A DNA stretch of 64,000 nucleotides from Burkholderia sp. Bp8992 (GTDB taxonomy: Bacteria > Pseudomonadota > Gammaproteobacteria > Burkholderiales > Burkholderiaceae), in the NCBI RefSeq assembly GCF_003853705.1, contig NZ_QTQI01000019.1:99781-163780 (forward strand). Reading direction: 5' to 3'. Of this stretch, positions 16,189-25,270 are shown piece after piece. Position 1 is the stretch's first letter. Each line of letters starts with the position of its first letter. Both the position numbers and the translations under genes were made by a program. The notes below the pieces were generated by a model. That model saw only the letters and a program-made list of their open reading frames with translations, searched no databases and was not told the origin of the DNA.

Positions 16189-17183
16189 GCTCGACGATCC
16201 TCGATACGCGGTTGAAGTACGCCGCGATGGCGTACCCTCATCTTGTCAAACACGTTCGTCAGTGTTCCCACGATGCCGCCGGGTGCAATCATCATCACGA
16301 TGACGAGCAGCAGCCCGAACAATCCGGACGACAATTGAGCGTAGCTGCTGAAAACATCGTTCATCGTGATGAGCAGAAGGCTGCCCACCACGACACCCAG
16401 CAACGATCCGCGGCCCCCGACGAAGACGTACGCGATGTAGCTGTTCACCGACCACGTGGTGAACGAGCTCGGATGGGCGGTCGAGAGCATGTTGACAAGT
16501 GCGAAACCCGCCAGTCCGGATACGGCGGCCGAGGTAACGAAGCCGATGGTGCGATATTTCCACGGCGCAACGCCCAGGCTTTCCGCGAGCGTCTCGTTCT
16601 CCTCGATCGACGAGAACTCGGGCCGGAGAACGTGCGTCATGCCAAGCGTAAACAACGCGGAGACGATGCAAATGGCAACAGTGACGACGACGACCGTCGC
16701 CGGCGACGTGGCACCCATCCCGAACAGCAATGCTGGCGGGACACCGGTGATCCCGTTGGCACCGCCTGTCAATGTCGGCGTTTGGAAGATGACGATCTGA
16801 AGTATTTCGTTGAAGACGAACGTAATGAAAATGAAGTACACGCCTTTGAGTCGGAGCACCAACGCCCCGAGCGGCAGCGCCACGAGCGCCGGCACGATCG
16901 CACTGATCAGCATGAGCAGAACGAGGTTCGTCGTACCGGCATTCGCCGCGATGGCGGCGGCATAGCCACCGAGCGCCATGAAAGACGGCGCGGAGAACGA
17001 CAGGAGCCCAAGCCGCAGCATGATGTAGATGCCCAGCGCGGCACACACGCCGATGGCGGACTGACCGGCCAGCGAATACATGAACGGGTCCGTTGACGCG
17101 AAGGGTACGATAAGAAGCAGTAGCAGTACGATCACGCCCGATATGTCGAGCATGAAGTCACGGCGACGATAGGTCATTTTCAT
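16185..17183 (-). CDS. livM: Branched-chain-type ABC transporter permease LivM
   Basis: A 332-residue inner-membrane permease with about nine to ten hydrophobic helices. It carries the EAA-like cytoplasmic loop SSIEENETLAESLGVAPWKYR and the VNSYIAYVFVGGRGSLLG block typical of LivM. It starts three bases after the livH stop and couples to livG by ATGA. Confidence 0.94.
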   Translation of the reverse strand: MKMTYRRRDFMLDISGVIVLLLLLIVPFASTDPFMYSLAGQSAIGVCAALGIYIMLRLGLLSFSAPSFMALGGYAAAIAANAGTTNLVLLMLISAIVPALVALPLGALVLRLKGVYFIFITFVFNEILQIVIFQTPTLTGGANGITGVPPALLFGMGATSPATVVVVTVAICIVSALFTLGMTHVLRPEFSSIEENETLAESLGVAPWKYRTIGFVTSAAVSGLAGFALVNMLSTAHPSSFTTWSVNSYIAYVFVGGRGSLLGVVVGSLLLITMNDVFSSYAQLSSGLFGLLLVIVMMIAPGGIVGTLTNVFDKMRVRHRGVLQPRIEDRRA

Positions 17184-17186
17184 AAT

Positions 17187-18053
17187 TCAGGCCTTGCGTG
17201 TAACGGTACCGAACAGCCCCTGCGGGCGAACCAAGAGGATCAGCATCACGATCACGAACAGCACGAGCGCGCCTTGGGAACCGCCGAGATAGACACTCGC
17301 ATAAGCCTCCACGAGGCCGACGACGAATGCGGAGATCGTGGCACCGCCGACACTGCCCAGTCCGCCCATGACGACGACGATGAACGCCCTGCCGAGCACG
17401 GCATCTCCGCTGGAAGGCTCCAACGCAAGAATCGGCGTGACGAGTGCGCCGGTGAGCCCCGCCAGCGCCGTTGCAATGGCAAACGCCAGCGGGAACATAC
17501 GCGCGGGCCGAATTCCCTGTGCGCGCGCAACCGGGCTGTCGTCTGCCATCGCACGCAGCGCAATACCGTATCGGGTCCTGAAGACGAGGTAATAGACGCT
17601 GCCGATCGCGAGCGCGCACACGCCGAAGACGATCAGGTTTGCGTAAGGGATATAGAAACCCGGACCGCGCAGCGAGCCGGTCACCGGGAACGGGAAATTC
17701 ATCGGCTCGGCCCCATAGACGGCCGTCATGCCGGTCGTGATGATCTGATAGATGCCCAACGTCATCAGCATCGTCGCCAAATGGTCGGAGACGTTCCGCT
17801 CCACAACCACGACTTCCACCAGATAGCCGACCACGCCCGTGGCCAACGCGGCGATCAGCACCGCTGCCGCAAACGGCACGCCCAGGGACTGGGACAGTGA
17901 ATAGGCGATGTAACCGCCGAGGATGTAGAAACCGCCATGAGCGAAGTTCACCACGCCCATGATGCCGAATATGAGCGTGAACCCGATGCTGATCAACGCA
18001 TACTGGGTGCCCAGGCTCAGGCCGATGACGCCAGCCGAAATCAAGCCTTCCAT
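17187..18053 (-). CDS. livH: Branched-chain-type ABC transporter permease LivH
   Basis: A 288-residue permease with about eight membrane helices; GLSLGTQYALISIGFTLIFG and NFAHGGFYILGGY are the LivH signature, and RTRYGIALRAMADD the ATPase-contact loop. First transporter gene of a five-gene operon. Its leader of about 320 bases runs back to a sigma-54 promoter at 18383-18398 and contains a possible 34-codon ORF. Confidence 0.95.
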   Translation of the reverse strand: MEGLISAGVIGLSLGTQYALISIGFTLIFGIMGVVNFAHGGFYILGGYIAYSLSQSLGVPFAAAVLIAALATGVVGYLVEVVVVERNVSDHLATMLMTLGIYQIITTGMTAVYGAEPMNFPFPVTGSLRGPGFYIPYANLIVFGVCALAIGSVYYLVFRTRYGIALRAMADDSPVARAQGIRPARMFPLAFAIATALAGLTGALVTPILALEPSSGDAVLGRAFIVVVMGGLGSVGGATISAFVVGLVEAYASVYLGGSQGALVLFVIVMLILLVRPQGLFGTVTRKA

Positions 18054-18129
18054 GACTTTGATACCTCTCTTTCGATCGTAGGGATAGAGGACGCGCCGAA
18101 CGAACGGCTGTCAACGTTCGGGACGGCGT

Positions 18130-18234
18130 TCAGTCAATCGAAAGGCGGATCACCGATGGCCGCGCATGGGAAGCGTCGTCTGTCCCGCGCCGCGCGTCGC
18201 GGTGTGCGGTTTCGAAAAATGGAAGGTTGTGCAT
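18130..18234 (-). CDS. Possible 34-residue leader ORF upstream of livH
   Basis: Between the sigma-54 start (near 18372) and livH there is an ATG at 18234, eight bases after GGAG, opening a 34-codon frame that begins MHNLPFFETAHRDARRG and ends at TGA 18130. No family is recognised. It may be a small protein or a leader peptide; only its position and ribosome binding site support it. Confidence 0.35.
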   Translation of the reverse strand: MHNLPFFETAHRDARRGTDDASHARPSVIRLSID

Positions 18235-18382
18235 CGATTGTCTCCTGTTTTTTGCTGCTATCGCTCGACCTCGAATGCCGCCGGCTGTCTGTGCGAAACG
18301 ACGAACCGTCCGCGACCTCGGGGGCATCGGCCCTGTGCTTGAATCCGCCGTCCTCCGGCGGCACGTCAAGTAGCACGGATAA

Positions 18383-18398
18383 TGCAATGCCCATGCCA
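18383..18398 (-). promoter_or_regulatory. Sigma-54 promoter of the livHMGF-amidohydrolase operon
   Basis: The minus strand reads TGGCATGGGCATTGCA, a full TGGCAY-N5-TTGCA match. Predicted start is near 18372. The interval 18399-18584 shows no gene and no other clear signal. Confidence 0.82.
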
Positions 18399-18584
18399 GC
18401 ATCGGGCCGATGTTCCAGGCGACCCGCACGGCACCCACGCCGGGCAAACGTGATCTTGAAGCGAAAGAACCGGGGCCCCGTATCCATGCGGCTCCGATCG
18501 GAGGGCGTCTGGCAAGACGCGACTTCATCGATCATCGAAGTCGACGGAGATGCGAAAGGGACAAGTGCACACAACGCGGCAGAT

Positions 18585-18622
18585 GTGTCCTTGCAAAAGA
18601 CAGGTGTCCATTCCGGCGACTC
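18585..18622. promoter_or_regulatory. Tandem candidate activator sites upstream of livH
   Basis: GTGTCCTTGCAAAAGACAG (18585-18603) is followed directly by GTGTCCATTCCGGCGACTC (18604-18622). The first is almost the same sequence as the site at 55591-55609 (16 of 19 bases), an independent operon. They lie about 220-240 bp upstream of the predicted start, further than at most other operons. Confidence 0.5.
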
Positions 18623-18750
18623 CCGCCAGGCAAGGCCCCGGGCATCGGGAATACCCTCGAAAGTAACCTGTGCCGTCCACTTCGGACGCCGTATCGAACT
18701 GGCGTGGATCGCCGATTTCGCGTCACGGCCGCTCTCGTTTCGATGGTGCG

Positions 18751-20430
18751 CTACAGGGCCGGGTAATTCGGCCCGCCGCCGCCTTCCGGCGTGACCCACA
18801 CGATGTTCTGCGTCGGATCCTTGATGTCGCAGGTCTTGCAGTGCACGCAGTTCTGCGCGTTGATCACCAGGCGATCGCTGCCGTCGTCGTTCTTCACGAA
18901 TTCGTACACGGCTGCCGGGCAGAAGCGCCCCTCCGGCCCCGCGTACGTGCGCAGGTTCACGTTCACCGGCACGCTCGCGTCCTTCAGCGTCAGGTGCGCC
19001 GGCTGGTTCTCCTCGTGGTTCGTGTTCGAGATGAACACCGACGACAGCCGGTCGAACGTCAGCTTGCCGTCCGGCTTCGGGTATTCGATCGGCTCGCACT
19101 GCGACGCCGGCTTCAGCATCTCGTGGTCCGCATGCTGGTGATGCAGCGTCCACGGCACGTTGCCGCCCATCACCTTCTGCTCGAGCCCGACCATCAGCGT
19201 GCCGAGGTACAGGCCCTTCGCCATCCACTGCTTGAAGTTGCGCGCGCGGTACAGCTCCGTGTACAGCCACGATTGCTTGAACGCGTCCGGGTACGCATTG
19301 AGCTCGTCCGACTGGCGGCCTGCCTGCACCGCGTCGAACGCGGCGTCGGCGGCCAGCATGCCGGTCTTGATCGCCGCGTGGCTGCCCTTGATCCGCGATG
19401 CGTTCAGGAAACCCGCGTCGTCACCGATCAGCGCGCCGCCCGGGAACACCGTCTTCGGCAGCGACAGCAGGCCGCCGGCCGTGATCGCGCGCGCGCCGTA
19501 CGACACGCGCTTGCCGCCTTCGAGGAACGCGCGGATCGACGGATGCGTCTTGTAGCGCTGGAATTCCTCGAACGGCGACAGGTACGGGTTCGTGTAGCCC
19601 AGGCCCACCACGAAGCCGACCACCACCTGGTTGTTGTCCATGTGATACAGGAACGAGCCGCCGTACGTGTCGGACTTCAGCGGCCAGCCGGCCGTGTGGA
19701 TCACGAGGCCCGGCTTGTGCTTGGCCGGGTCGATTTCCCACAGTTCCTTGATGCCGATCCCGTAGGCCTGCGGATCGGCGTTCGCGTCGAGCTTGAACTT
19801 GGAGATCAGCTGGCGGCCGAGGTGGCCACGGCAGCCTTCGGCGAACAGCGTGTACTTCGCGTGCAGCTCCATGCCGAGCTGGAAGTTCTCGGTCGGCTCG
19901 CCGTCCTTGCCCACGCCCATGTTGCCGGTCGCGACGCCCTTCACCGAGCCGTCGTCGTTATAGAGAATCTCCGCGGCCGGGAAGCCCGGGAAGATCTCGA
20001 CGCCGAGCGCTTCGGCCTGCGCGCCGAGCCAGCGCGTGACGTTGCCCAGCGAAATCACGTAGTTGCCGTGGTTCTTGAAGTTCGCGGGCAGCGCCCAGTT
20101 CGGCGTGGTGACCGCGCTCTTCTCGGACAGGAACAGGAAGCGGTCTTCCGTCACCTCGACGGTGAGCGGCGCGCCTTGTTCCTTCCAGTCGGGGAACAGT
20201 TCGTTGATCGCGCGCGGGTCCATCACCGCGCCCGACAGGATGTGCGCGCCGATCTCGGAACCCTTCTCGAGCACGCACACGCCGATCTCGGTGCCTTTCT
20301 CGGCGGCCAGCTGCTTGAGCCGGATCGCCGCCGACAGCCCGGCGGGGCCGCCGCCGACGATCACGACGTCGTATTCCATGGATTCGCGCTGTTGCGCTGC
20401 GTCACTATGCACGACAGCTGAATTTGTCAT
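18751..20430 (-). CDS. Electron-transfer flavoprotein:ubiquinone oxidoreductase (ETF-QO)
   Basis: A 559-residue membrane-associated FAD and 4Fe-4S enzyme that passes electrons from reduced ETF to ubiquinone. The FAD site is YDVVIVGGGPAGLSAAIRL near residue 20; the C-terminal ferredoxin-like domain has the cysteine block QNCVHCKTCDIKDPTQNI plus an upstream Cys in GRFCPAAVYE. The middle part carries the hydrophobic membrane-contact loop. Length is normal. Its codon use looks more strongly GC-biased than its neighbours, fitting a conserved, well-expressed gene. It is the electron sink for the acyl-CoA dehydrogenase at 53452 and for EtfAB at 28799-30527. Confidence 0.96.
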   Translation of the reverse strand: MTNSAVVHSDAAQQRESMEYDVVIVGGGPAGLSAAIRLKQLAAEKGTEIGVCVLEKGSEIGAHILSGAVMDPRAINELFPDWKEQGAPLTVEVTEDRFLFLSEKSAVTTPNWALPANFKNHGNYVISLGNVTRWLGAQAEALGVEIFPGFPAAEILYNDDGSVKGVATGNMGVGKDGEPTENFQLGMELHAKYTLFAEGCRGHLGRQLISKFKLDANADPQAYGIGIKELWEIDPAKHKPGLVIHTAGWPLKSDTYGGSFLYHMDNNQVVVGFVVGLGYTNPYLSPFEEFQRYKTHPSIRAFLEGGKRVSYGARAITAGGLLSLPKTVFPGGALIGDDAGFLNASRIKGSHAAIKTGMLAADAAFDAVQAGRQSDELNAYPDAFKQSWLYTELYRARNFKQWMAKGLYLGTLMVGLEQKVMGGNVPWTLHHQHADHEMLKPASQCEPIEYPKPDGKLTFDRLSSVFISNTNHEENQPAHLTLKDASVPVNVNLRTYAGPEGRFCPAAVYEFVKNDDGSDRLVINAQNCVHCKTCDIKDPTQNIVWVTPEGGGGPNYPAL

Positions 20431-20520
20431 CGATCTCTCTGAATAAACGGACGAACTGCGCGATGGCGAGACGGCGCCCCATGCAACGCGTAACCCGGAA
20501 TCGCAGACCGCCGTCTCGCG

Positions 20521-20748
20521 TCATCCGTCGAACTGCTCGAGGACATGCAGAAGGTCTGTCTTGCTCGGGCGCGTGCCCCAATTGCTTACACCGGCGCTCG
20601 TGGCCACGATCATCCATGACTGGGGCGGAAAGAATTCGTGCGACAGCACGCCGTTCGACGATATGCGAAGTCGTCCCGAGCCTTCGTGAAATTCGGCCGT
20701 CAGCGACGTGTTGCCGACATGCCTTTGTACCAGCGTCGAACCAAACAT
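20521..20748 (-). CDS. Small conserved-looking protein of unknown function (75 aa)
   Basis: The ATG at 20748 follows an excellent AGGAGGGG ribosome binding site, and the 75-residue frame (MFGSTLVQRHVGNTSLTAEF...) has a balanced composition with no membrane segment or metal motif. It sits between pntB and the ETF-QO gene on the same strand with gaps of 63 and 90 bases, so it may be cotranscribed with either. I do not recognise the family. Confidence 0.6.
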   Translation of the reverse strand: MFGSTLVQRHVGNTSLTAEFHEGSGRLRISSNGVLSHEFFPPQSWMIVATSAGVSNWGTRPSKTDLLHVLEQFDG

Positions 20749-20811
20749 TTTCCCCTCCTGATCACTCGGACACGGATGCGGACCGGAGCGAGTCCGTGTC
20801 AGTCGGCCCGT

Positions 20812-22269
20812 TTAGTCGATGGCCTTCACCATGTCCTCGACAACCTTCTTCGCATCGCCGAAAACCATCATCGTCTTGTCCATATAGAACAACTCGTTGT
20901 CGAGCCCCGCATATCCGGCAGCCATCGAACGTTTATTGACGATGACCGTCCGCGCCTTGTATGCGTCGAGGATCGGCATACCGTAGATCGGACTGCCCTT
21001 TTCCAGCGCGACCGGGTTCACCACGTCGTTGGCACCGAGCACGATCGCGACATCGGCCTGCGAGAATTCGCCGTTGATCTCCTCCATCTCGAACACCTGG
21101 TCATACGGCACCTCGGCTTCCGCGAGCAGCACGTTCATGTGACCGGGCATGCGCCCCGCGACCGGATGAATTGCATACTTCACCGTCACACCCTTTTCCG
21201 TGAGTTTCTGAGACAGCTCGTTGATCGCGTGTTGCGCACGCGCGACCGCCAGGCCATATCCCGGAACGATGATCACGGATTCCGCGTTCGACAGCATGTA
21301 CGCGGCGTCGTCCGCGCTGCCGCTCTTGACCGGACGCTGTTCCTTGGCCCCGCCGGCAGCGGCATTGGCCTCGCCGCCGAACCCGCCCAGAATCACGTTG
21401 AAGAACGATCGGTTCATCGCCTTGCACATGATGTAGGACAGAATCGCACCGGAGCTGCCCACCAACGAGCCGGCAATGATCAGCATCGGATTGCCGAGCG
21501 AAAAGCCGATGCCCGCAGCCGCCCAGCCGGAGTAGCTGTTCAGCATCGACACCACCACCGGCATGTCTGCGCCGCCGATCGGGATGATGATCAACACGCC
21601 CATCACGAACGCGAATGCCAGCATCAACAGAAACACGGACCAGCTTTCGGTCGCCATGAACGTCAGGCCGAGCCCGATCGTGGTCAGTCCCAGCACGAGG
21701 TTCAGAAAATGCTGCCCCTTGAACTGGACCGGCGCGCCCTGAAATACGCGCAGCGTGTACTTACCGCTGAGCTTGCCGAACGCGATCACTGATCCGCTGA
21801 ACGTGATCGCGCCAATCGCCGCTCCGAGGAAAAGCTCGAGCCGGTTGCCGGTCGGGATCGACGGGTGCGCGAGACCGTCCAGGCCCGCGCCCGCAGCCAA
21901 CGGTGCAGGCGTAATGCCGAACGCCCAAGGCTCCGTCACCGCGGCCACCGCGATGAAGACGGCTGCCAAGCCGATCATGCTGTGCATGAACGCCACCAGC
22001 TCCGGCATCTTGGTCATTTCCACGCGATACGCCATCACGGCGCCGACGGTTCCCCCCAGGAGCAGACCGAGCAGCACGAGCCCGATCCCGGTCGGCGTGG
22101 CGGCGAGCTTCACGATCAGAGCCGCGGTGGTCAGTACTGCGATTGCCATGCCCGTCATGCCGAATGCGTTTCCGCGAATGGCCGTCGTCGGGTGAGACAG
22201 CCCCTTCAGCGCCTGAATGAAACAGATGCTGGCCAGCAAATACAACAAGGTAACGAGGTTCATGCTCAT
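20812..22269 (-). CDS. pntB: NAD(P) transhydrogenase subunit beta
   Basis: A 485-residue inner-membrane protein. About nine membrane helices fill residues 1-270; the C-terminal cytosolic domain III binds NADP(H) (VIIVPGYGLAVARAQHAI, then IVLGANDVVNPVA and the terminal MVFGDAKKVVEDM). With PntAA and PntAB it uses the proton gradient to transfer hydride between NADH and NADP. Five bases separate it from pntAB. Confidence 0.97.
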   Translation of the reverse strand: MSMNLVTLLYLLASICFIQALKGLSHPTTAIRGNAFGMTGMAIAVLTTAALIVKLAATPTGIGLVLLGLLLGGTVGAVMAYRVEMTKMPELVAFMHSMIGLAAVFIAVAAVTEPWAFGITPAPLAAGAGLDGLAHPSIPTGNRLELFLGAAIGAITFSGSVIAFGKLSGKYTLRVFQGAPVQFKGQHFLNLVLGLTTIGLGLTFMATESWSVFLLMLAFAFVMGVLIIIPIGGADMPVVVSMLNSYSGWAAAGIGFSLGNPMLIIAGSLVGSSGAILSYIMCKAMNRSFFNVILGGFGGEANAAAGGAKEQRPVKSGSADDAAYMLSNAESVIIVPGYGLAVARAQHAINELSQKLTEKGVTVKYAIHPVAGRMPGHMNVLLAEAEVPYDQVFEMEEINGEFSQADVAIVLGANDVVNPVALEKGSPIYGMPILDAYKARTVIVNKRSMAAGYAGLDNELFYMDKTMMVFGDAKKVVEDMVKAID

Positions 22270-22274
22270 GATCG

Positions 22275-22592
22275 TTACGCCCCCGCCTTTTCAGTCGTCT
22301 TTCTTTCTTTCTTCCTGAACATTTCCAGCATCCGTCGCGTGACGAGGAAGCCCCCGAACACGTTGACCGCGGCGAGCGCAACCGCGAGCACGCCAGCGGT
22401 TCTGCCGAGACCGCTCGATGTCAGTCCCGCCGCGAGCATCGCGCCGACGATGACGATCGCCGAGATCGCGTTGGTCACGGCCATCAAGGGCGTATGCAGT
22501 GCGGGCGTCACATTCCAGACGACGTGATAGCCGACATAGATGGCCAGGGCAAAGATGATCAGGTTGGTGATGATGTGGCTGACAGCTTCCAT
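22275..22592 (-). CDS. pntAB: NAD(P) transhydrogenase subunit alpha part 2
   Basis: A 105-residue membrane protein with three hydrophobic helices. It contains VWNVTPALHTPLMAVTNAIS, the conserved domain II entry of the alpha subunit. Split alpha subunits (PntAA plus PntAB) are usual in alpha- and betaproteobacteria. Eight bases after pntAA. Confidence 0.95.
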   Translation of the reverse strand: MEAVSHIITNLIIFALAIYVGYHVVWNVTPALHTPLMAVTNAISAIVIVGAMLAAGLTSSGLGRTAGVLAVALAAVNVFGGFLVTRRMLEMFRKKERKTTEKAGA

Positions 22593-22600
22593 GGCGATTC

Positions 22601-23761
22601 TCAGTTCGTGGTCGAAGCTTCCGCCGTTGACCGGACGGGAGCAGGTTGATCGCGCATGACCATTCCGTCCCGGGCAACCAGGCAGGCGGCAACGATGTCA
22701 TCCTCGAGATCGATCGTCACGCCGCCGCCCTTCGGCAGAATCAGTTTCAGGAAATCGAGTACGTTGCGCGCATACAGGTTGCTGGCGTCGGTGGCAACCA
22801 GCGCAGGCAGGTTCGTTTCGCCGACGATCGTCACCCCGTGCCGAATCGCAGTGCTGCCCGGCTCGGTCAGCGGGCAATTGCCACCCTGGGCCGCCGCGAG
22901 ATCCACGATGACGGAACCCGGCTTCATCGATTCCACCATCGCCTCGGTCACCAGCACCGGCGCGGGCCGCCCGGGAATCAGCGCCGTGGTGATGACGATA
23001 TCGGCGGCCGCGACACGCCTGGCCACTTCAACCTGCTGACGCTGCAGCCACGAGGCCGGCATCGGCCTCGCGTATCCGCCGACACCCTCCGCGGCCTCTT
23101 TTTCTTCCGCCGTTTCGTAGGGCACGTCGATGAACTTCGCCCCCAGAGACTCCACCTGCTCCTTGACGCTCGGACGCACGTCGCTCGCTTCGATGACAGC
23201 GCCCAGGCGTTTTGCCGTCGCGATGGCCTGCAACCCGGCAACCCCGACACCGAGAATCACGACGCGCGCCGCCTTCACGGTCCCCGCCGCCGTCATCAAC
23301 ATCGGGAAGATGCGCCGATATCGATCGGCGGCGATCATGACAGCCTTGTAGCCTGCGATATTCGCCTGGCTCGACAGCACATCCAGGCTTTGCGCGCGCG
23401 TCGTTCGCGGCGCGGCCTCGAGCGCGAACGCCGTGATGCCAGCTTTGGCGAGCCGTTGGAGACCAGTTGCATCGAACGGATTGAGCATCCCGACCAGCAC
23501 GGCCCCCACGCGGAAAGCGGCGAGTTCGCTGTCGAGAGGCGACCTGACTTTCAGCACGACCTCGCAGCCGAGCGCAGCCGCTTGATCCACGATCTCGGCG
23601 CCGGCGGCCCGATAAACGTCGTCGGTATAGCTGGCCCCCTGCCCCGCACCGGAAGCCACGCGCACCGTGTGTCCCTGATCCTGCAGTTTCCTGGCCGTCT
23701 CCGGGGTAACGGCGACGCGGGCTTCGCCCGGCGTTGTTTCGACGGGCACACCTATCAGCAT
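22601..23761 (-). CDS. pntAA: NAD(P) transhydrogenase subunit alpha part 1
   Basis: A 386-residue soluble domain I, related to alanine dehydrogenase, binding NAD(H). It shows GVPVETTPGEARVAVTPE at the start, the Rossmann loop VILGVGVAGLQAIATAKRLGA and the RQD-type loop region. It supplies NADPH or recovers reducing power from NADH made by the dehydrogenases of this cluster. It starts 185 bases after the thiolase stop; no clear promoter is seen there, so readthrough from the thiolase sigma-54 promoter is possible. Confidence 0.96.
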   Translation of the reverse strand: MLIGVPVETTPGEARVAVTPETARKLQDQGHTVRVASGAGQGASYTDDVYRAAGAEIVDQAAALGCEVVLKVRSPLDSELAAFRVGAVLVGMLNPFDATGLQRLAKAGITAFALEAAPRTTRAQSLDVLSSQANIAGYKAVMIAADRYRRIFPMLMTAAGTVKAARVVILGVGVAGLQAIATAKRLGAVIEASDVRPSVKEQVESLGAKFIDVPYETAEEKEAAEGVGGYARPMPASWLQRQQVEVARRVAAADIVITTALIPGRPAPVLVTEAMVESMKPGSVIVDLAAAQGGNCPLTEPGSTAIRHGVTIVGETNLPALVATDASNLYARNVLDFLKLILPKGGGVTIDLEDDIVAACLVARDGMVMRDQPAPVRSTAEASTTN

Positions 23762-23946
23762 GACTTCTGCTCCTTGAGAAAAATGATCGTTCGTTGCCGC
23801 GCAGCGGATACGCGGACCAACGCTCGATGTCGCGCCGGCGATGAACCAACGATGAGCGGCACGTGTGTTACATGAACGCCACGCGGCCGGCGCGCGAAAT
23901 GAACTCGCCGGTTTCAGCCGAATTCGTTACGCGTATCCGATCGCAC

Positions 23947-25152
23947 TCAGACGCGCTCCAGGATCAATGCGATGCCCTGGCCCACTCCGATGCACATCGT
24001 GCACAATGCGTAGCGACCGCTCGTGGCGTGCAACTGATTGATTGCCGTCGTCACGAGACGCGCGCCCGACGCGCCGAGCGGATGACCGAGTGCAATCGCC
24101 CCGCCGTTGGGGTTGACCCGGGGATCATCGTCCTTCAGGCCCAGCAGGCGCAACACGGCCAGCCCCTGTGCGGCGAACGCCTCGTTGAGTTCGATCACGT
24201 CGATCTCGTCGAGCCGCAATCCGGCCAGTGCCAGAACCTTCTCCGTCGCCGGCGCCGGACCGATACCCATCACGCGCGGCGGCACACCCGCGGTTGCCAT
24301 CGCGACCACCCGAGCACGGGGCGTGAGACTGTGTTGGGCGATCGCGCGCTCGTCGGACAGCAGCAACGCACAGGCTCCGTCGTTGACGCCGCTCGCGTTT
24401 CCGGCCGTCACGCTGCCGTCAGGCCGCACGACACCCTTGAGCTTCGCAAGGGCTTCGAACGACGTCTCGCGAGGATGCTCGTCCTGCTTCACGACCAGCG
24501 GCTCGCCTTTTTTCTGCGGGATGTAGACAGGCGTGATCTCGCTATCGAAGAACCCGCGCTTTTGCGCGGCCAGCGCCTTCGTCTGCGAAGCCAGCGCCAT
24601 CCGATCCTGAGCGTCACGCCCGATCTTGTAGTCGACCGCAACGTTCTCCGCCGTTTCCGGCATCGCATCGGCGCCGTACTGCTCCTTCATCAGCTTGTTG
24701 ACGAATCGCCAGCCGATCGTCGTGTCGTAGACCGCGTTCGCACGGCTGAAAGCCGACTCCGCCTTCGGCATGACAAAGGGCGCGCGACTCATGCTTTCCA
24801 CGCCGCCCGCAACCATCAACGCTGTTTCGCCGGACTTGATCGCGCGCGCTGCGCTGCCCACCGCATCGAGGCCCGAGCCGCACAGTCGATTGATCGTGGC
24901 GCCCGGTACGCCGAGCGGCAGGCCGGCGAGCAAGCTCGCCATGCGCGCGACGTTGCGGTTGTCCTCACCGGCCTGATTCGCGCAGCCGAGCAGCACGTCG
25001 CCGACCGCCTCCCAGTCGACGCCAGGATTGCGCGCCATCAGCGCCCTGATCGGAATCGCGGCCAAATCGTCGGCGCGCACGGAAGAAAGCGAGCCGCCAT
25101 AGCGGCCGAACGGCGTACGGATTGCATCGCAGATAAAGGCTTGTGTACTCAT
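23947..25152 (-). CDS. Thiolase, 3-oxoadipyl-CoA thiolase-like
   Basis: A 401-residue thiolase that cleaves a 3-oxoacyl-CoA with CoA. The nucleophile is in INRLCGSGLDAVGSAARAI (Cys near 90), with the second-half GHPLGASGARL His and the C-terminal CIGVGQGIA Cys. The block YDTTIGWRFVNKLM and TAENVAVDYKIGRDAQD are characteristic of beta-ketoadipyl-CoA thiolases (PcaF/PaaJ). The start is the ATG at 25152: a perfect sigma-54 promoter predicts transcription start near 25182, leaving a 30-base leader. Released products would be acetyl-CoA plus succinyl-CoA or a shortened acyl-CoA. Confidence 0.93.
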   Translation of the reverse strand: MSTQAFICDAIRTPFGRYGGSLSSVRADDLAAIPIRALMARNPGVDWEAVGDVLLGCANQAGEDNRNVARMASLLAGLPLGVPGATINRLCGSGLDAVGSAARAIKSGETALMVAGGVESMSRAPFVMPKAESAFSRANAVYDTTIGWRFVNKLMKEQYGADAMPETAENVAVDYKIGRDAQDRMALASQTKALAAQKRGFFDSEITPVYIPQKKGEPLVVKQDEHPRETSFEALAKLKGVVRPDGSVTAGNASGVNDGACALLLSDERAIAQHSLTPRARVVAMATAGVPPRVMGIGPAPATEKVLALAGLRLDEIDVIELNEAFAAQGLAVLRLLGLKDDDPRVNPNGGAIALGHPLGASGARLVTTAINQLHATSGRYALCTMCIGVGQGIALILERV

Positions 25153-25192
25153 GACGTGGCGTCGCATCGAGAAGTTGAAATCACACTCTTAA

Positions 25193-25208
25193 TGCAATGA
25201 ACATGCCA
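25193..25208 (-). promoter_or_regulatory. Sigma-54 promoter of the thiolase gene
   Basis: The minus strand reads TGGCATGTTCATTGCA, a complete TGGCAY-N5-TTGCA match ending 41 bases before the chosen ATG. Confidence 0.85.
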
Positions 25209-25270
25209 GTCACGCCCGGATTCGGCTTTCGGGCTCCAATGCGGTCGGCATGGACATGCGCAACGGGCTT

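Noticed and set aside
18670-20421. 583-codon plus-strand open frame
   Set aside because: Antisense shadow of the ETF-QO gene, caused by strong third-position GC bias; composition is Arg/Val/His-rich and unlike a protein.
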